From the NCBI GenBank assembly GCA_937902905.1, contig CALELW010000183.1:1-5772 (forward strand): a DNA stretch of 5,772 nucleotides, given 5' to 3'. The translations under genes and the position numbers were made by a program. The notes below the pieces were generated by a model, which saw only the letters and a program-made list of their open reading frames with translations, was not told where the DNA came from and made no database searches. Positions 5,659 to 5,772 of this stretch are shown in pieces (position 1 is the first letter of the stretch; each line of letters starts with the position of its first letter). This DNA is from an uncultured Clostridium sp. Lineage in GTDB: Bacteria; Bacillota; Clostridia; Lachnospirales; Lachnospiraceae.

Positions 5659-5772
5659 ATGAAACAAAAAAAATGCTTTGCCATCCTTTTATTATGTGCC
5701 CTGACCGCATTCCATATTCTGTGGGACAGACAATTTACATCCACCGATTCTTCGGATTTTGTTCCCGTTCTG
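5659..5772 (+). CDS. Membrane-anchored or secreted protein of unknown function, partial (3' end outside window)
   Basis: The frame from ATG 5659 stays open for 38 codons to the window edge. It begins with a short basic head (MKQKK), then a hydrophobic stretch (CFAILLLCALTAFHIL, residues 6-21), then a polar segment rich in Asp, Ser and Thr. This is the layout of a Sec signal peptide or an uncleaved N-terminal membrane anchor. There is no convincing lipobox, since the cysteines are not preceded by the L-A/S-G/A pattern. A GGTGG site (5647-5651) lies 7 nt upstream, one mismatch from GGAGG. An in-frame ATG at 5641 is possible but has no ribosome binding site. It is divergent from the decarboxylase operon, and nothing visible links its function to it. 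I do not recognise the family from the fragment. Confidence 0.6.
   Translation, partial: MKQKKCFAILLLCALTAFHILWDRQFTSTDSSDFVPVL

Noticed and set aside
5506..5667. A 54-codon N-terminal extension of the acyl-CoA carboxyltransferase.
   Set aside because: It does not resemble the family, it overlaps a near-consensus promoter, and ATG 5505 has a strong GGAGG site at 7 nt.

Overview
The window looks like a low-GC Firmicute of the class Clostridia, most likely a Lachnospiraceae-type gut anaerobe. This rests on the base composition, strong GGAGG ribosome binding sites 6-8 nt before nearly every start, and the content of the main operon. The assignment is inference from sequence style; there is no rRNA or other marker gene in the window.

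The core is one leftward (minus-strand) operon of five genes, about 796-5505. In transcription order these are: an acyl-CoA carboxyltransferase of the PccB/MmdA family; the small membrane-anchored OadG-type gamma subunit; a separate biotin carboxyl carrier protein with an Ala/Pro linker; the Na+-translocating beta subunit (OadB/GcdB/MmdB family); and a carboxyltransferase of the oxaloacetate decarboxylase alpha / transcarboxylase 5S type that lacks its own biotin domain. Gaps are 4, 13, 33 and 13 nt. A near-consensus sigma-A-type promoter (TTGCCA, 17 bp, TACAAT) precedes the operon, and a 10-bp hairpin with a T-run ends it.

The genes form a complete biotin-dependent Na+ pump (carboxyltransferase, carrier, beta, gamma) with two different carboxyltransferases: one for an acyl-CoA, one for oxaloacetate/pyruvate. 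No ATP-dependent biotin carboxylase is present, so the set should work as a decarboxylase or transcarboxylase. The inferred model is that both carboxyltransferases load or unload the same biotin carrier. Carboxyl groups could then move between an acyl-CoA and pyruvate/oxaloacetate (as in propionibacterial transcarboxylase), or be released by the beta subunit with export of Na+.

Left of the operon terminator (1-716, minus strand) is the 5' part of a class I SAM-dependent methyltransferase that runs off the window. Right of the operon is a compact divergent regulatory region (5506-5658) with a small inverted repeat, and then the first 38 codons of a rightward gene (from 5659) for a membrane-anchored or secreted protein of unknown function. 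There is no gene-free stretch over 300 bases, and I saw no tRNA, rRNA, CRISPR array or mobile element.
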